Below, piece after piece: positions 52,059 to 60,638 of a stretch of 64,000 nt of DNA. The first letter of the stretch is position 1; every line of letters starts with the position of its first letter. Below the pieces are notes generated by a model that ran no database searches, had not been told where the DNA came from, and saw nothing but the letters and a program-made list of their open reading frames with translations. Both the position numbers and the translations under genes were made by a program. The stretch is from Pseudomonas sp. C2B4. GTDB taxonomy: Bacteria > Pseudomonadota > Gammaproteobacteria > Pseudomonadales > Pseudomonadaceae. The DNA lies in contig NZ_JABFMU010000025.1 in assembly GCF_013359695.1 (NCBI RefSeq), forward strand, positions 16,494 to 80,493, written 5' to 3'.

Positions 52059-53423
52059 ATGTCCGCCTTCTTTGCCGAACGCGCGCTGCTGCCTAGTGGA
52101 TGGGCCAACAATGTACGTCTTGAGGTCAGCGCCGAGGGCGTCCTGACCCATATCCAGGCCGATTCCCATGCAGATGGCGCCGAACGGTTGAGCGGTCCGC
52201 TGCTGCCGGGCATGCCGAATCTGCATTCCCACGCCTTCCAGCGGGCTATGGCCGGGCTGGCGGAAGTGGCGGGCAATCCGAACGACAGTTTCTGGACCTG
52301 GCGTGACCTGATGTATCGCCTCGTCGGAAAAATCAGCCCGGAGCAACTCGGCGTCATCGCCCGTCAGCTGTACATCGAAATGCTCAAGGCCGGTTACACC
52401 TCGGTCGCGGAATTTCATTACGTACACCACGACAACAATGGTCAGCCCTATGCAGATCCAGCCGAGCTGGCCTTGCGCATCAGCCAGGCCGCCAGCGACG
52501 CCGGCATCGGCCTGACCCTGCTGCCGGTGCTGTACAGCCATTCCGGTTTCGGTGGCCAGACTCCGAATGACGGCCAGCGCCGCTTTATCAACAGCACCGA
52601 GAATTACCTGAAGCTGCAATCGCGCCTGCAACCCCTGCTGGCTCAGCAGAAGGCGCAGTCGCTGGGCCTGTGTTTCCACTCGTTGCGCGCTGTTACTCCG
52701 CAGCAGATCAGTGAAGTGTTGGCAGCCAGCGACAAGCAGTGCCCCGTGCACATTCACATCGCCGAACAGCAGAAGGAAGTCGACGACTGCCTGACCTGGA
52801 GCGGCCGTCGTCCGCTGCAATGGCTGTACGAGAACACTGAAGTCGATCAGCGCTGGTGCCTGGTCCACGCCACCCACGCCAACCCGGAAGAAGTCACGCT
52901 GATGGCCAAGAGTCGCGCCATCGCCGGCCTGTGCCTGACCACCGAAGCCAACCTGGGCGACGGGATTTTCCCGGCAGTGGATTTCCTCGCCCAGGGCGGG
53001 CGCATGGGCATTGGCTCCGACAGCCATGTGTCACTGAGCGTGGTGGAAGAACTGCGCTGGCTGGAATACGGGCAGCGCCTGCGGGATCAGCGCCGTAACC
53101 GGTTGTATGGCGCGGACCAGCCGATGGTCGGTCGCACACTCTATGACGCAGCGCTGGATGGCGGCGCACAGGCGTTGGGTCAACCGATTGGCGCGCTGGA
53201 GGTTGGCAAGCGTGCCGACTGGCTGGTGCTGGATGGCAACGACCCTTACCTGGCGACCGCCAGTGGTGACGGGATTCTGAATCGGTGGTTGTTTGCCGGC
53301 GGTGATCGTCAGGTGCGGGATGTGCTGGTCAATGGCCAGTGGGTCGTGCGTGACGGGCGGCATGCCGGGGAAGAGGAAAGCAATCGCGCCTTCACCCAAG
53401 TCCTGCGCGATTTGCTGGGGTAA
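52059..53423 (+). CDS. hutF: Formimidoylglutamate deiminase
   Basis: A 454-residue zinc amidohydrolase that converts formiminoglutamate to formylglutamate and ammonia, the branch that requires HutG. It has the metal motif NLHSHAFQRAMAG near residue 55, FHYVHHDNNG, CPVHIHIAEQQKEVDDC near 230, LVHATHAN near 268 and IGSDSHVSLSVVEELRWLEYGQRL near 320. It is transcribed divergently from hutCD from a HutC-type operator. Confidence 0.96.
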   Translation: MSAFFAERALLPSGWANNVRLEVSAEGVLTHIQADSHADGAERLSGPLLPGMPNLHSHAFQRAMAGLAEVAGNPNDSFWTWRDLMYRLVGKISPEQLGVIARQLYIEMLKAGYTSVAEFHYVHHDNNGQPYADPAELALRISQAASDAGIGLTLLPVLYSHSGFGGQTPNDGQRRFINSTENYLKLQSRLQPLLAQQKAQSLGLCFHSLRAVTPQQISEVLAASDKQCPVHIHIAEQQKEVDDCLTWSGRRPLQWLYENTEVDQRWCLVHATHANPEEVTLMAKSRAIAGLCLTTEANLGDGIFPAVDFLAQGGRMGIGSDSHVSLSVVEELRWLEYGQRLRDQRRNRLYGADQPMVGRTLYDAALDGGAQALGQPIGALEVGKRADWLVLDGNDPYLATASGDGILNRWLFAGGDRQVRDVLVNGQWVVRDGRHAGEEESNRAFTQVLRDLLG

Positions 53424-53434
53424 TACAAAAACGA

Positions 53435-53525
53435 CTGTGGGAGCGAGCCTGCTCGCGAAGAGGGCCTGGCATTCAGCATTGATGTGAATGTCAGTCTGCT
53501 TTCGCGAGCAGGCTCGCTCCCACAG
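53435..53525. repeat. REPIN, long-spacer form
   Basis: Opens TGTGGGAG and closes CTCCCACA, with spacer CATTCAGCATTGATGTGAATG. It lies between the convergent hutF and lipocalin genes. Confidence 0.9.
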
Positions 53526-53537
53526 TGTTATGCGTGA

Positions 53538-54107
53538 TCAGTTAGACGTCTTCGCCATCTGCGTATCCGACGCCCGCCAGATCAACCGCGTGGTGTCGTA
53601 ACCTTGCTGCCGTGCCTTGCTCAACAACTCTTCACGCACCACACCGTTGACGGTCGGGGTGCGCGACAGCAGCCACAGGTAACGGCGGCTCGGGTCACCG
53701 ACAATGGCTGTCTTGTAGTCGTCGCTGACGTACAACACCCAGTACTCGCCCTTCGCTACACCGGGTATCAGCCTGGAGAACCAGGTATCGAACTCGACCC
53801 ACAATTTGTCGCTCTTGCCCGGCACCTGCGGATAAGCCGTGCCCTTGACCTCCTCCCACTCCCACTGCGCCGTCAAGCAGCGGTTCAACACGGCTACGTT
53901 ACCGTCAGGCTTGAGCGTGTAATGGGCTTCGGACTGCGCGCAGTCGCGCTGGAAGTACATCGGCATACGGGCCAATTCGTACCAAGTGCCTTGGTAGCGC
54001 TTGAGGTTGACGCTGTTGGCGGTCTTTGGCGCCAACGGATCCTGGCCAGAAGTGGCACAGCCGGCCAATAGCAGGCCGGCAAAAAGCATAATCAATAACC
54101 GCTTCAT
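53538..54107 (-). CDS. blc: Outer-membrane lipocalin (Blc-like lipoprotein)
   Basis: A 189-residue lipocalin with a lipoprotein signal (LLLAGC, acylated Cys17). The lipocalin motif GTWYELARMPMYFQRDC starts near residue 41. Other family segments are YWVLYVSDDYKTAIVGDPSRRYLWLLSRTP and a C-terminal helix with KARQQGYDTTRLI. It binds lysophospholipids or fatty acids at the outer membrane in E. coli. It lies 31 bases downstream of the small lipoprotein gene, so they may be co-transcribed. Confidence 0.9.
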   Translation of the reverse strand: MKRLLIMLFAGLLLAGCATSGQDPLAPKTANSVNLKRYQGTWYELARMPMYFQRDCAQSEAHYTLKPDGNVAVLNRCLTAQWEWEEVKGTAYPQVPGKSDKLWVEFDTWFSRLIPGVAKGEYWVLYVSDDYKTAIVGDPSRRYLWLLSRTPTVNGVVREELLSKARQQGYDTTRLIWRASDTQMAKTSN

Positions 54108-54138
54108 TGTTTTTCTCCCGTGGGCGCCTGGCCCCGGT

Positions 54139-54393
54139 TTACTTCAGGCCTTGGCCGGAAAACATCAGCACTTTGTCACCGGCGTACTGCACGCTGATAA
54201 AGCTGTTTTTGTCGCCCCAGGTGCAACTGGACATGCCGAGTGCGCCGGAACAGTCGGCCGGTTTGCCCAGCAAGGTTTCAACCTCTGCCTTGGTCATGCC
54301 GGAAGAGAGTTTCGAGTAGTTTTCCTGATTGACCTTGCTGCACGCAGCCAACAACACGCAGAACGAAAGCAGGGCGATGGATCGCAGCGACAT
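54139..54393 (-). CDS. Small BamE/SmpA-like lipoprotein
   Basis: An 84-residue lipoprotein with lipobox LLAAC (Cys18). KLSSGMTKAEVETLLGKPADC resembles the SmpA/BamE-like (BLIP) repeat, which often mediates protein contacts at the envelope. Two cysteines (CSGALGMSSC) could form a disulfide. Function unknown. It lies upstream of the lipocalin on the same strand. The 281-base divergent gap to the chemoreceptor holds no visible gene. Confidence 0.78.
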   Translation of the reverse strand: MSLRSIALLSFCVLLAACSKVNQENYSKLSSGMTKAEVETLLGKPADCSGALGMSSCTWGDKNSFISVQYAGDKVLMFSGQGLK

Positions 54394-54674
54394 GGTGTAA
54401 CTCCAGGGGCGGAAAGGGTTGGCATGGCTGCCAAGCAGAACCTTAGAAGAGAAAACCCCTCGCTGGTTCCCTTCCCTACCCGCTATTTGTCTGGCCGCTC
54501 GTCTAGCTTTTGCCTAAAAATCAGCCACTTTCCGTTTCTGTAGGACATTTCGTCGATTTTCTCGGAATCTGCCTAATCTTTGGCGCCGCTCAGTCGACAT
54601 ACAAGGCAGCGCAATGCCCAGAGATGTAGTCATTGCCCCCATTGTCGACAAGTCTTCCCGCGGTAGCTCATTTA

Positions 54675-56567
54675 ATGACCAGAAACATGAAGTTCAGCCA
54701 CAAAATCCTGTTGGCTGCTGCCCTCGTGGTGGCCGTTGCATTCGCCTGTTTCATCCTGTTCAACGACTATCGCCAGCGTCAGACCCTGCGTAGCAACACC
54801 GAGGCCTCGATGCAGGAGCTCGGCAGCCTGACCACCAGCAACATCCAGACCTGGCTGGAAAGCCGCATCCAGCTGTTGCAATCGCTGTCCCAGCAAATCG
54901 CCGTGGACGGCAGTGCCCCGGCCAGCCTGAAGCGCGCCATCGACCTGCCCGCCTACACCGGCAACTTCCAGCTGAGTTACTTCGGCGGCACCGATGGCGT
55001 GATGTTCTCGATCCCGGCAGGCAACCGCGCAGCGGACTACGACCCACGCGCCCGTGGCTGGTACAAAGCGGCGAACAGCGCACAGCAGACCATCGTCACT
55101 GAACCGTACATTGCCGCCTCCTCCGGCAAACTGGTGATTACCGTCGCTACGCCTGTGAAGCAGCAGGGCCAGATGATCGGCGTCGCCGGCGCGGACATCG
55201 ACCTGTCCAGCGTCAGTGCGATCATCAACTCGCTGAACTTCGGCGGTCACGGCCATGCCTTCATCGTCGGGGCCGATGGCAAGATTCTGATTCACCCGGA
55301 CAGCAAACTGGTGCTCAAGAACCTGACCGACGCCTATCCCAACGGTGCGCCAAAAGTCAGCCCGGGCATGAAAGAAGTCGAGATCGACGGCAAGCACCAG
55401 TTCATTTCCTTCACCCACGTCAACGGCGTACCGTCGGCGGATTGGTATGTGGCGCTGGTGCTCGACCAGGAAACCGCCTTCTCGATGCTCAGCGAATTCC
55501 GCACTTCGGCGATCATTGCCATGGTGATTGCGGTCGTGATCATCATCGCGCTGCTGGGCATGCTGATCAGCTTCCTGATGCAGCCGTTGCTGACCATGGG
55601 CCGCGCCATGCACGACATCGCCGAGGGCGAAGGGGACCTGACCAAACGCCTGACCATTCACGGCCATGACGAATTCGGCGCACTGGGCCTGTCGTTCAAC
55701 CGTTTCGTCGAGCGGATTCACACCTCGATTCGCGAAGTGTCCTCGGCCACTGGCCAGGTCAACGAAGTGGCACTGCGCGTGGTGGCCGCGTCCAACTCGT
55801 CGATGTTCAACTCCGATCAGCAAGCCTCGCGCACCAGCAGCGTCGCCGCGGCGATCAACCAGCTCGGCGCCGCCGCCCAGGAAATCGCCCAGAACGCCGC
55901 CCTCGCCTCCCAGCATTCCAGTGACGCCCGCTCCATGGCCGAAGAAGGCCAGCAGGTGGTGGATAAAACCATCTCGGCCATGCATCAGCTGTCGGCGAAG
56001 ATCAGCGATTCGTGCGGCAACATCGAAACGCTCAACAGCAACACCGTCAACATCGGCCAGATTCTGGAAGTGATCACCAGCATCTCCCAGCAGACCAACC
56101 TGCTGGCCTTGAACGCCGCCATCGAAGCAGCGCGTGCCGGTGAAGCCGGGCGTGGGTTTGCGGTGGTGGCCGATGAAGTGCGCAACCTCGCTCACCGTAC
56201 CCAGGATTCGGCGCAGCAAGTGCAGAAGATGATCGAAGAGCTGCAAGTCGGCGCCCGCGAAGCGGTGGGCACCATGACAGAGAGCCAGCGCCAGAGCGAA
56301 AGCAGCGTCGGCATCGCCAACCAGGCCGGTGAACGCCTGGGCAGCGTCACCCAGCGCATCGGGGAAATCGACGGCATGAACCAATCCGTGGCGACCGCGA
56401 CGGAAGAGCAGACCGCCGTGGTGGAGTCGATCAACGTCGACATCACCGAGATCAACACGCTGAACCAGGAAGGCGTGGAGAACCTGCAGGCGACCTTGCG
56501 CGCGTGCGCCGATCTTGAGCAACAGGCGGCGCGGTTGAAGCAGTTGGTGGGGAGCTTCCGGATCTAA
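54675..56567 (+). CDS. Amino-acid-type chemoreceptor with dCache domain (PctA-like)
   Basis: A 630-residue chemoreceptor. The first transmembrane helix (KILLAAALVVAVAFACFILF) precedes a dCache_1 periplasmic domain (about 40-275) that carries the amino-acid motif tract AADYDPRARGWYKAA...TEPYI and AGADIDLSSV. The second transmembrane helix (about 280-305) leads to HAMP and the signalling domain with the tip QQTNLLALNAAIEAARAGEAGRGFAVVADEVRNLAHR. It resembles PctA/PctC of P. aeruginosa throughout. The ATG at 54675 aligns with the family N-terminus KFSHKILLAA; no strong ribosome-binding site is seen. Confidence 0.92.
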   Translation: MTRNMKFSHKILLAAALVVAVAFACFILFNDYRQRQTLRSNTEASMQELGSLTTSNIQTWLESRIQLLQSLSQQIAVDGSAPASLKRAIDLPAYTGNFQLSYFGGTDGVMFSIPAGNRAADYDPRARGWYKAANSAQQTIVTEPYIAASSGKLVITVATPVKQQGQMIGVAGADIDLSSVSAIINSLNFGGHGHAFIVGADGKILIHPDSKLVLKNLTDAYPNGAPKVSPGMKEVEIDGKHQFISFTHVNGVPSADWYVALVLDQETAFSMLSEFRTSAIIAMVIAVVIIIALLGMLISFLMQPLLTMGRAMHDIAEGEGDLTKRLTIHGHDEFGALGLSFNRFVERIHTSIREVSSATGQVNEVALRVVAASNSSMFNSDQQASRTSSVAAAINQLGAAAQEIAQNAALASQHSSDARSMAEEGQQVVDKTISAMHQLSAKISDSCGNIETLNSNTVNIGQILEVITSISQQTNLLALNAAIEAARAGEAGRGFAVVADEVRNLAHRTQDSAQQVQKMIEELQVGAREAVGTMTESQRQSESSVGIANQAGERLGSVTQRIGEIDGMNQSVATATEEQTAVVESINVDITEINTLNQEGVENLQATLRACADLEQQAARLKQLVGSFRI

Positions 56568-56582
56568 GGCGCTCTTACCGGC

Positions 56583-56662
56583 CCCTTCGCGAGCAGGCTC
56601 GCTCCTACACTGGATCTGTGTTGTTCACAAATCCCCTGTGGGAGCGAGCCTGCTCGCGAAGA
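56583..56662. repeat. REP pair with hybrid arms
   Basis: The left arm is TTCGCGAG...GCTCCTACA and the right arm TGTGGGAG...CGCGAA, with about 26 bases between. It separates the chemoreceptor from the toxin-antitoxin promoter. Confidence 0.85.
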
Positions 56663-56732
56663 CGGCAGCAGCCGTTATGAATGTCTGAACCCGAAAGCCC
56701 CTTTCCGGCAACACTCGTCAGCTCTACCAGAC

Positions 56733-56765
56733 ATAGGACTGAATTAAGACTAAACTCAGTCCTAT
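56733..56765. promoter_or_regulatory. Palindromic operator of the toxin-antitoxin operon
   Basis: ATAGGACTGA (56733-56742) and TCAGTCCTAT (56756-56765) are perfect 10-base inverted arms around 13 AT-rich bases, 24 bases before the antitoxin ATG. This is the expected site for Phd/YefM-type autorepression. Confidence 0.75.
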
Positions 56766-56788
56766 TCAATCTGCCAAGGCTCATTCCC

Positions 56789-57061
56789 ATGAAGCTTTCC
56801 TCTCAAATCAAGCCAATCAGCTATCTCAAAAGTCATACCGCCGAAATAGTGAAAACCCTCACCGAGAGCCGTGAACCCTTGGTGATTACCCAAAATGGGG
56901 AAGCTAAATTAGTGGTAATGGACGTGAAAAGCTTCGAAGAGCAAGAAGACACAATGGCTCTTTTAAAGCTCTTGGCGATGGGCAATCGTGAGATTGAAGA
57001 CGGCAAGTTTCGCGATGCCGAAGATGTCTTCGCCGACTTGGACAGGGCTGATGATCAATGA
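56789..57061 (+). CDS. Type II antitoxin, Phd/YefM family
   Basis: A 90-residue antitoxin. MKLSSQIKPISYLKSHTAEIVKTLTESREPLVITQNGEAKLVVMDVKSFEE is the Phd/YefM DNA-binding fold, with the QNGEAKLVV signature. The acidic C-terminal part (REIEDGKFRDAEDVFADLDRADD) would wrap the toxin. The ATG at 56789 starts the domain; the frame is open from 56681 but that stretch spans the operator. It overlaps the toxin start by four bases. The pair is more AT-rich than its neighbours, suggesting acquisition. Confidence 0.9.
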   Translation: MKLSSQIKPISYLKSHTAEIVKTLTESREPLVITQNGEAKLVVMDVKSFEEQEDTMALLKLLAMGNREIEDGKFRDAEDVFADLDRADDQ

Positions 57062-57390
57062 GCTTTAAGGTCGTCATCCTTCAGTCCGCCGAAACAGACC
57101 TGAAAGAACTTCGTACTTACCTCATCAAGCAATTCTCAAACCAGACCTGGCAAACCACCTATGCCAGCTTGAAGACCGCCGTCCGCCACTTGGGAGCACA
57201 GCCCTATTCAGGATCAATTCCGGAAGAGATTGAGAAGCTTAATCTCAGCCAGTATCGGCAAGTCATTTCAGGAATGAATCGCGTGATTTACGAGATTCGC
57301 GAACAGGCCGTCTTCGTCCATATCATTGCCGATACGCGCAAAAGCCTGCCAACACTACTGATGAAGCGGTTGCTTCAAGGCAATCCTTGA
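57058..57390 (+). CDS. Type II toxin, RelE/ParE superfamily
   Basis: A 110-residue toxin (MSFKVVILQSAETDLKELRTYLIKQFSN... to RDTRKSLPTLL-like ADTRKSLPTLL). It has the ParE/RelE fold order: a strand, two long helices, then strands with YRQVISGMNRVIYEI and VFVHIIADTRK. The helix segment and terminal RK are typical. Whether it is a ribosome-dependent RNase (RelE) or a gyrase poison (ParE) is undecided. It ends one base before the convergent DUF924 stop. Confidence 0.88.
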   Translation: MSFKVVILQSAETDLKELRTYLIKQFSNQTWQTTYASLKTAVRHLGAQPYSGSIPEEIEKLNLSQYRQVISGMNRVIYEIREQAVFVHIIADTRKSLPTLLMKRLLQGNP

Positions 57391-57993
57391 TTAGAAGCGC
57401 GACCCAGGTTTACTCAGAAACACCAACTCCTCCACCGTAGACTCCCGCCCCAACACCTCATTGCGATGAGGAAACCGTCCGAACTGCGCAATCACCTTCT
57501 GATGCTTCTCGGCATAGTCCAGATATTCGGCAAACAGCGCCCTGTCGCTTTCCGGCTGTTGCGCCAGCAGTTCGATGTAGCGCGAGATGCATTCGTTTTG
57601 CACCTCGAGGTTTTCGCAGTGTTCGAACACCAGAAGGATGAACACCCGCTGAATCGGTCGCAATTGCCGATCGAAATCCGCTGCAATGCCTTGCGCCACG
57701 AGCGCCTGGGCCCGGGCATCACCAGAATAGGTCTTGGGGGAATCGCGAAAGATCATTCGCGGCAGTTGATCGAGCAACAGCACCAGAGCCAGCCAACCTT
57801 CGGGGCGTTGCGCCCACTCGGTCAATCCGCCGGCCAGTGCCTGCTCGACCAGTTCCCCGAAACGCTCGCGCGCTTCGAGGTCCTGGCTGTCACGCTTGCC
57901 GAACCATAACTTGCCCTTCTGCGCCGCCACTTCCTTCGCTGATTCGGCATTTCCGAACCACCATTGGAGCAACGGCTGCCAGGGCGCGGTCAT
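57391..57993 (-). CDS. DUF924 family protein
   Basis: A 200-residue, largely helical cytoplasmic protein of the DUF924 family (YCC-like). It has WFGKRDSQDLEARERFGELVEQAL, LVLLLDQLPRMIFRDSPKTYSGDARAQALV and the late segment QFGRFPHRNEVLGRESTVEE. The tetratricopeptide-like fold is known structurally but the function is not. It lies three bases after fbp on the same strand and is probably co-transcribed. Its stop abuts the stop of the convergent toxin gene. Confidence 0.85.
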   Translation of the reverse strand: MTAPWQPLLQWWFGNAESAKEVAAQKGKLWFGKRDSQDLEARERFGELVEQALAGGLTEWAQRPEGWLALVLLLDQLPRMIFRDSPKTYSGDARAQALVAQGIAADFDRQLRPIQRVFILLVFEHCENLEVQNECISRYIELLAQQPESDRALFAEYLDYAEKHQKVIAQFGRFPHRNEVLGRESTVEELVFLSKPGSRF

Positions 57994-57996
57994 GGT

Positions 57997-59007
57997 TTAT
58001 TCCTTGTGGTAAGCCGTGACGCGTGCCACTTCTTCCTTCGAGCCGAGGAACACCGCTACACGCTGGTGCAGGCCTTCAGGCTGGATGTCGAGGATACGCT
58101 GGTGGCCATCAGTGGACGCACCGCCGGCTTGTTCGACGAGGAACGACATCGGGTTGGCTTCGTACATCAGGCGCAGCTTGCCCGGCTTGGAAGGCTCGCG
58201 GCTGTCGCGTGGGTACATGAACAGGCCACCACGGGTCAGGATGCGGTGCACATCCGCGACCATCGCCGCAACCCAGCGCATGTTGTAGTTCTTTTTCAGC
58301 GGGCCTGCGTCGCCTGCCAGCAGCTCGCTGACGTAACGTTGTACCGGCGCTTCCCAGTGACGTTCGTTGGACGCGTTGATCGCGAATTCCTGGGTGGTTT
58401 CAGGAATGGTGATGTCTTCGTGGGTCAGAACGAAGCTGCCCATTTCACGGTCCAGGGTGAAGCCTTTCACGCCGTCGCCCAGGGTCAGCACCAGCATGGT
58501 CTGCGGGCCGTAGATGGCATAACCGGCGGCGACCTGCTGGGTGCCTGGCTGCAGGAAGGCCTTTTCGTTCAAGGCTTCGTTCTGGCTCAGGTATTCGTTC
58601 GGGCAACGCAGCACCGAGAAGATAGTGCCGACCGGAGCGTTGATGTCGATGTTCGACGAACCGTCCAGTGGGTCGAATACCAGCAGGTACGCGCCTTTCG
58701 GGTATTTGCCCGGGATCTGGTACGCGTTGTCCATTTCTTCGGACGCCATGCCGGCCAGGTGACCGCCCCACTCGTTGGCTTCAAGCAGGATTTCGTTGGA
58801 CAGCACGTCGAGTTTCTTCTGCACTTCGCCCTGAACGTTTTCAGTGCCCATGCTGCCCAGAACGCCGCCCAGGGCGCCTTTGGAAACGGCGTGGCTGATC
58901 TCCTTGCAAGCACGCGCCACCACTTCGATCAGGAAGCGCAGATCGGCAGGAGTGTTGTTGCTGCGGGTCTGCTCAATCAAATAGCGACTCAGGGTAACGC
59001 GGGACAT
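57997..59007 (-). CDS. fbp: Fructose-1,6-bisphosphatase class I
   Basis: A 336-residue gluconeogenic phosphatase. The metal and substrate motif FDPLDGSSNIDINAPVGTIFS lies near residue 110. Other conserved parts are the N-terminal MSRVTLSRYLIEQTR, YVSELLAGDAGPLKKNYNMRWVAAMVADVHRILTRGGLF near 228, and EANPMSFLVEQAGG near 277. It converts FBP to fructose-6-phosphate, which is essential for growth on organic acids such as histidine products. It is the first gene of an fbp-DUF924 unit. Confidence 0.96.
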   Translation of the reverse strand: MSRVTLSRYLIEQTRSNNTPADLRFLIEVVARACKEISHAVSKGALGGVLGSMGTENVQGEVQKKLDVLSNEILLEANEWGGHLAGMASEEMDNAYQIPGKYPKGAYLLVFDPLDGSSNIDINAPVGTIFSVLRCPNEYLSQNEALNEKAFLQPGTQQVAAGYAIYGPQTMLVLTLGDGVKGFTLDREMGSFVLTHEDITIPETTQEFAINASNERHWEAPVQRYVSELLAGDAGPLKKNYNMRWVAAMVADVHRILTRGGLFMYPRDSREPSKPGKLRLMYEANPMSFLVEQAGGASTDGHQRILDIQPEGLHQRVAVFLGSKEEVARVTAYHKE

Positions 59008-59194
59008 GGAAGGCTCCGGAGGAATGGGGGGCTAAAAACCCGCGCAGTTTAACGCGAGTCGGGGCGCATTTCCTCCTATCAGACGTGATCGGTCGAAGAG
59101 AGTTCATGCGCGGGGATTAGCGTAGTAGGAAATGGGCGGGATGTGGACCGTGAATCGGAGGCACTTTCGATCGTTCAGGTGGACGATTCGGACG

Positions 59195-59262
59195 CTTTCG
59201 CGAGCAGGCTCGCCCCCACAGGAGTATGCGTTCCAATGTGGGAGCGAGCCTGCTCGCGAAGG
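59195..59262. repeat. REPIN, short-spacer form
   Basis: The left arm is TTCGCGAG...CGCCCCCACA and the right arm TGTGGGAG...CGCGAA, about 16 bases apart. It lies in the 260-base gap upstream of fbp, which also holds the fbp promoter region and no gene. Confidence 0.88.
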
Positions 59263-59267
59263 GATGC

Positions 59268-60638
59268 TCAGGGGTTGGCAGGAGGCTTGCGCAGCAGACT
59301 GAACGCCATCGCCGCCAGAAACAGCACACTGAGCAACAGCACCGCCCACAGGCCGAACTTCTTCCAGTCCGTGCCCGCAGGCGTCTGCACTGGCGTTGCA
59401 ACGGGCGCCACCACCGCTCCCCCGTCAATTGAAGCCCTGCCCATCATCGCCAGTTTCGCCGCGCTGTAATCCGGAACCAGCGTCGACAACGGCAAGTTCG
59501 CAGCTTTCACCGTCGCATTGCCCAATGCCAACGTGTACGGCCCTGCCCCCCGCGCCAGGAATACCAGTTGCGTGGCGCGCACGGCGAATTTCAGCGCTGG
59601 TGCCTGCGCCCCCAGGCCACCGCCCCGCTCATCCACGGTCAGTTTCAACTGCTGAACGGTTTGCCCCGACAACTGCAATTCGTTTTGCAGCACATCCTGG
59701 CCACTCTGGGTCAGGCGATAGAGCAAGCCGCTGCTCAGCGGCTGCCAAGGCAGGCTGCTGTCCCGTCGACCGGCAAGGGTCACGGGCGCCAGGCTATTAG
59801 GCTGGTCCAGCGCCACCTGCACGCGCTCGACGTTCAACCCCATCGGCAATTGCCAGGTGTACTCACCGGCCTTCACGCTGTTGCCGGCCAACGCTGTCGA
59901 CCAGACCAATGGCAGCGGCAGACTGCGGGGGCTGGCGCTTTGCAGTTGCGCCGACGTCAGGACGGGCGCCGCCTGCGGCGTGCTCCACAGCAATCGCAGA
60001 TAGCGGGCCGACTGCCCCGGCAGGCCGACTTCATGCTGTTCGACCCGTTCATCGGCAAAGGTCAGTCGCGCCACCTGCCCGTCACCCCAGGACCGCCAAT
60101 TCTGCAAATCATCGCTGGCCTCGATGCTGAAACGCTGGAAACCGTCACGCTCGCTGGTCCAGTCGAGAATCAGCTGCTGCAGCGGCGCCTTGATGCCGCT
60201 GGCGTCGAGCAGCCAGCCGCGCAGCACTTCTTCGCCCACTTCCAGCTGACTGGAGGGCTGCACTTCGACCAGCGCGCCGTTGGCGCTCGATTGCACGCGC
60301 ACACTCGGCGCCCGTTCGGGGTCGTCCGCGGAGTCGTACAGCGGAAACCATCTGACGTCGGTCAGCGTGCGATTGTCCTCGGTCCTTGCGGTTTCCCGAG
60401 CCAGGGCGTACGCCTGCGGTTCACCGGCGGCGTTGAAGACGCGTACATCGCTGAGGTCGGTCTGCCGCGCATTCAGCTGCACCGCCAAGGGCAATTCAAG
60501 GCGATACCACGGGCCTTCCCCGATCACGGACAACGGTACCTGCATGGCGAAATCCGTCGGCTTTTCCGAAGCACCAGCGGCCAGCGCCACGCCCATCGCT
60601 ACCGCGCCCAACCAGCCCAGGTTCAGCTTCTGACTCAA
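59268..60638 (-). CDS. DUF3999 family envelope protein
   Basis: A 456-residue protein: a signal peptide (MGVALAAGASE region), a large periplasmic beta-rich part with FSIEASDDLQNWRSWGDGQVARL and LPGQSARYLRLLW (discoidin-like galactose-binding character), and one C-terminal transmembrane helix (about 427-447, LWAVLLLSVLFLAAMAFSLL). DUF3999 proteins have no assigned function. It overlaps the DUF2339 gene by four bases, which argues that the two act as an envelope complex. Confidence 0.85.
   Translation of the reverse strand: MSQKLNLGWLGAVAMGVALAAGASEKPTDFAMQVPLSVIGEGPWYRLELPLAVQLNARQTDLSDVRVFNAAGEPQAYALARETARTEDNRTLTDVRWFPLYDSADDPERAPSVRVQSSANGALVEVQPSSQLEVGEEVLRGWLLDASGIKAPLQQLILDWTSERDGFQRFSIEASDDLQNWRSWGDGQVARLTFADERVEQHEVGLPGQSARYLRLLWSTPQAAPVLTSAQLQSASPRSLPLPLVWSTALAGNSVKAGEYTWQLPMGLNVERVQVALDQPNSLAPVTLAGRRDSSLPWQPLSSGLLYRLTQSGQDVLQNELQLSGQTVQQLKLTVDERGGGLGAQAPALKFAVRATQLVFLARGAGPYTLALGNATVKAANLPLSTLVPDYSAAKLAMMGRASIDGGAVVAPVATPVQTPAGTDWKKFGLWAVLLLSVLFLAAMAFSLLRKPPANP

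Noticed and set aside
54394..54674. Possible small RNA or gene in the divergent gap before the dCache chemoreceptor
   Set aside because: 281 bases with no terminator, strong promoter pair or coding frame that I could support.
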